8,366 nucleotides of DNA. Source: Elusimicrobiota bacterium (GTDB lineage Bacteria > Elusimicrobiota > Elusimicrobia > UBA1565 > UBA9628). The stretch covers positions 1 to 8,366 of the forward strand of contig JAQUNT010000076.1 of NCBI GenBank assembly GCA_028717525.1, written 5' to 3'. Under the pieces are notes generated by a model that searched no databases, was not told the DNA's origin, and saw only the letters and a program-made list of their open reading frames with translations. The translations under genes and the position numbers were made by a program. This document shows positions 7,907 to 8,366 of this stretch, piece by piece (position 1 is the first letter of the stretch; each line of letters begins with the position of its first letter).

Positions 7907-8366
7907 CTACGCGACGCGCGCGGACATGATGGCCCGGGCCTTGCAGTACTCGCGCAGGTAGTCCAGATAGAGCGAGTTGACCTTCAGCCTCGGGTAGGTG
8001 AAGTACTCATAGGAACGCGCGAAGACCGCGTAGTCTCGGCGCTTATCCTCGGCTTCCTTGAGGCAGGGCATGTAGCCGCAGGGCGCGAAGCCCGCCTGCA
8101 GGATGCATTCCGTGCCCAGCACGTCGGCCGCGTCGTTGATCACCTCGATGTAGATGACGCGGCTGTTGTAGAGCATCTGCGCGACTTCGCGGTAGAGACG
8201 CACGGGGTCGACGCTGGCGCTCAAGTGCTCGGCCAGGATGCAGGCGAAGCGCGTCTGCTTGACCAGGCGCACGAAGACCTCCACCTTGCCGTCGGGGCTG
8301 GTGAAGAGGATGTTGGGCGTCTCGAAGGGGAAGAAGTTGACCGAAAGGTGCTTGCGCGCCTTGATC
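7907..8366 (-). CDS. Unrecognised protein, possibly GNAT-like (5' truncated)
   Basis: The frame is open to the right edge, so the start is outside the window; the internal GTG at 8284 is not convincing as a start. The visible 152 residues begin IKARKHLSVNFFPFETPN. They contain hydrophobic strands and helices such as VFVRLVKQTRFACILAEHL and VIYIEVINDAADVLGTECIL, then GFAPCGYMPCL, RRDYAVFARSYEYF, and a C-terminal helix LYLDYLREYCKARAIMSARVA. The order 'helix-GF.p.Gy.pcl-r.D.vvf' resembles the end of GNAT acyltransferases, where the last strands follow a helix like this. The acetyl-CoA binding part is not clearly visible, so the family is only a suggestion. It is convergent with the trehalose operon and not part of it. 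Confidence 0.6.
   Translation of the reverse strand, partial: IKARKHLSVNFFPFETPNILFTSPDGKVEVFVRLVKQTRFACILAEHLSASVDPVRLYREVAQMLYNSRVIYIEVINDAADVLGTECILQAGFAPCGYMPCLKEAEDKRRDYAVFARSYEYFTYPRLKVNSLYLDYLREYCKARAIMSARVA

Overview
The window (8366 bp) is GC-rich bacterial DNA. Its coding frames end almost every codon in G or C, and TTG and GTG starts occur. Signal peptides and two-pass sensor architecture point to a bacterium. The set of a His-tailed EamA transporter, an OtsA-like synthase, DUF5752 and TreT fits deep-branching Gram-negative lineages such as Elusimicrobiota, Nitrospirota or former Deltaproteobacteria. No marker gene settles the phylum, so this placement is inference.

Left edge (1-950, + strand): the 3' part of a DMT/EamA-family membrane transporter whose last 62 residues carry 23 histidines. 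Next (951-1202) is a 252-bp intergenic region. It holds a TATAAT box, a strong intrinsic terminator inside what looks like a transcribed leader, an alternative hairpin that excludes the terminator, a second terminator-like hairpin, and two hairpins just before a good ribosome binding site. It precedes a 60-residue single-pass membrane protein (1203-1385) and a CPA2-type cation/proton antiporter with the Asp-Asp motif (1396-2580).

Centre (2611-7764, + strand): five tightly packed genes that look like one operon. They are (1) a two-pass membrane sensor module with a HAMP-like linker fused to a complete GT20 trehalose-6-phosphate synthase; (2) a low-molecular-weight tyrosine phosphatase/arsenate reductase-fold protein; (3) a DUF5752 protein made of two tandem copies of a ~100-residue unit; (4) a TreT-type trehalose glycosyltransferring synthase; (5) a small exported protein of unknown function. 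Three of the four junctions overlap or lie within 1 bp. No trehalose-6-phosphate phosphatase (OtsB) is present.

Right edge (7765-8366): a possible 33-codon ORF and the 3' part of an unrecognised gene, possibly GNAT-like, both on the - strand and convergent with the operon.

Taken together, the centre reads as an osmotic/salt-stress island. A cation/proton antiporter under a candidate attenuator sits beside two routes to trehalose, one of them apparently controlled directly by a membrane sensor domain in the same polypeptide. The link between the antiporter and trehalose parts is inferred from position and common physiology.
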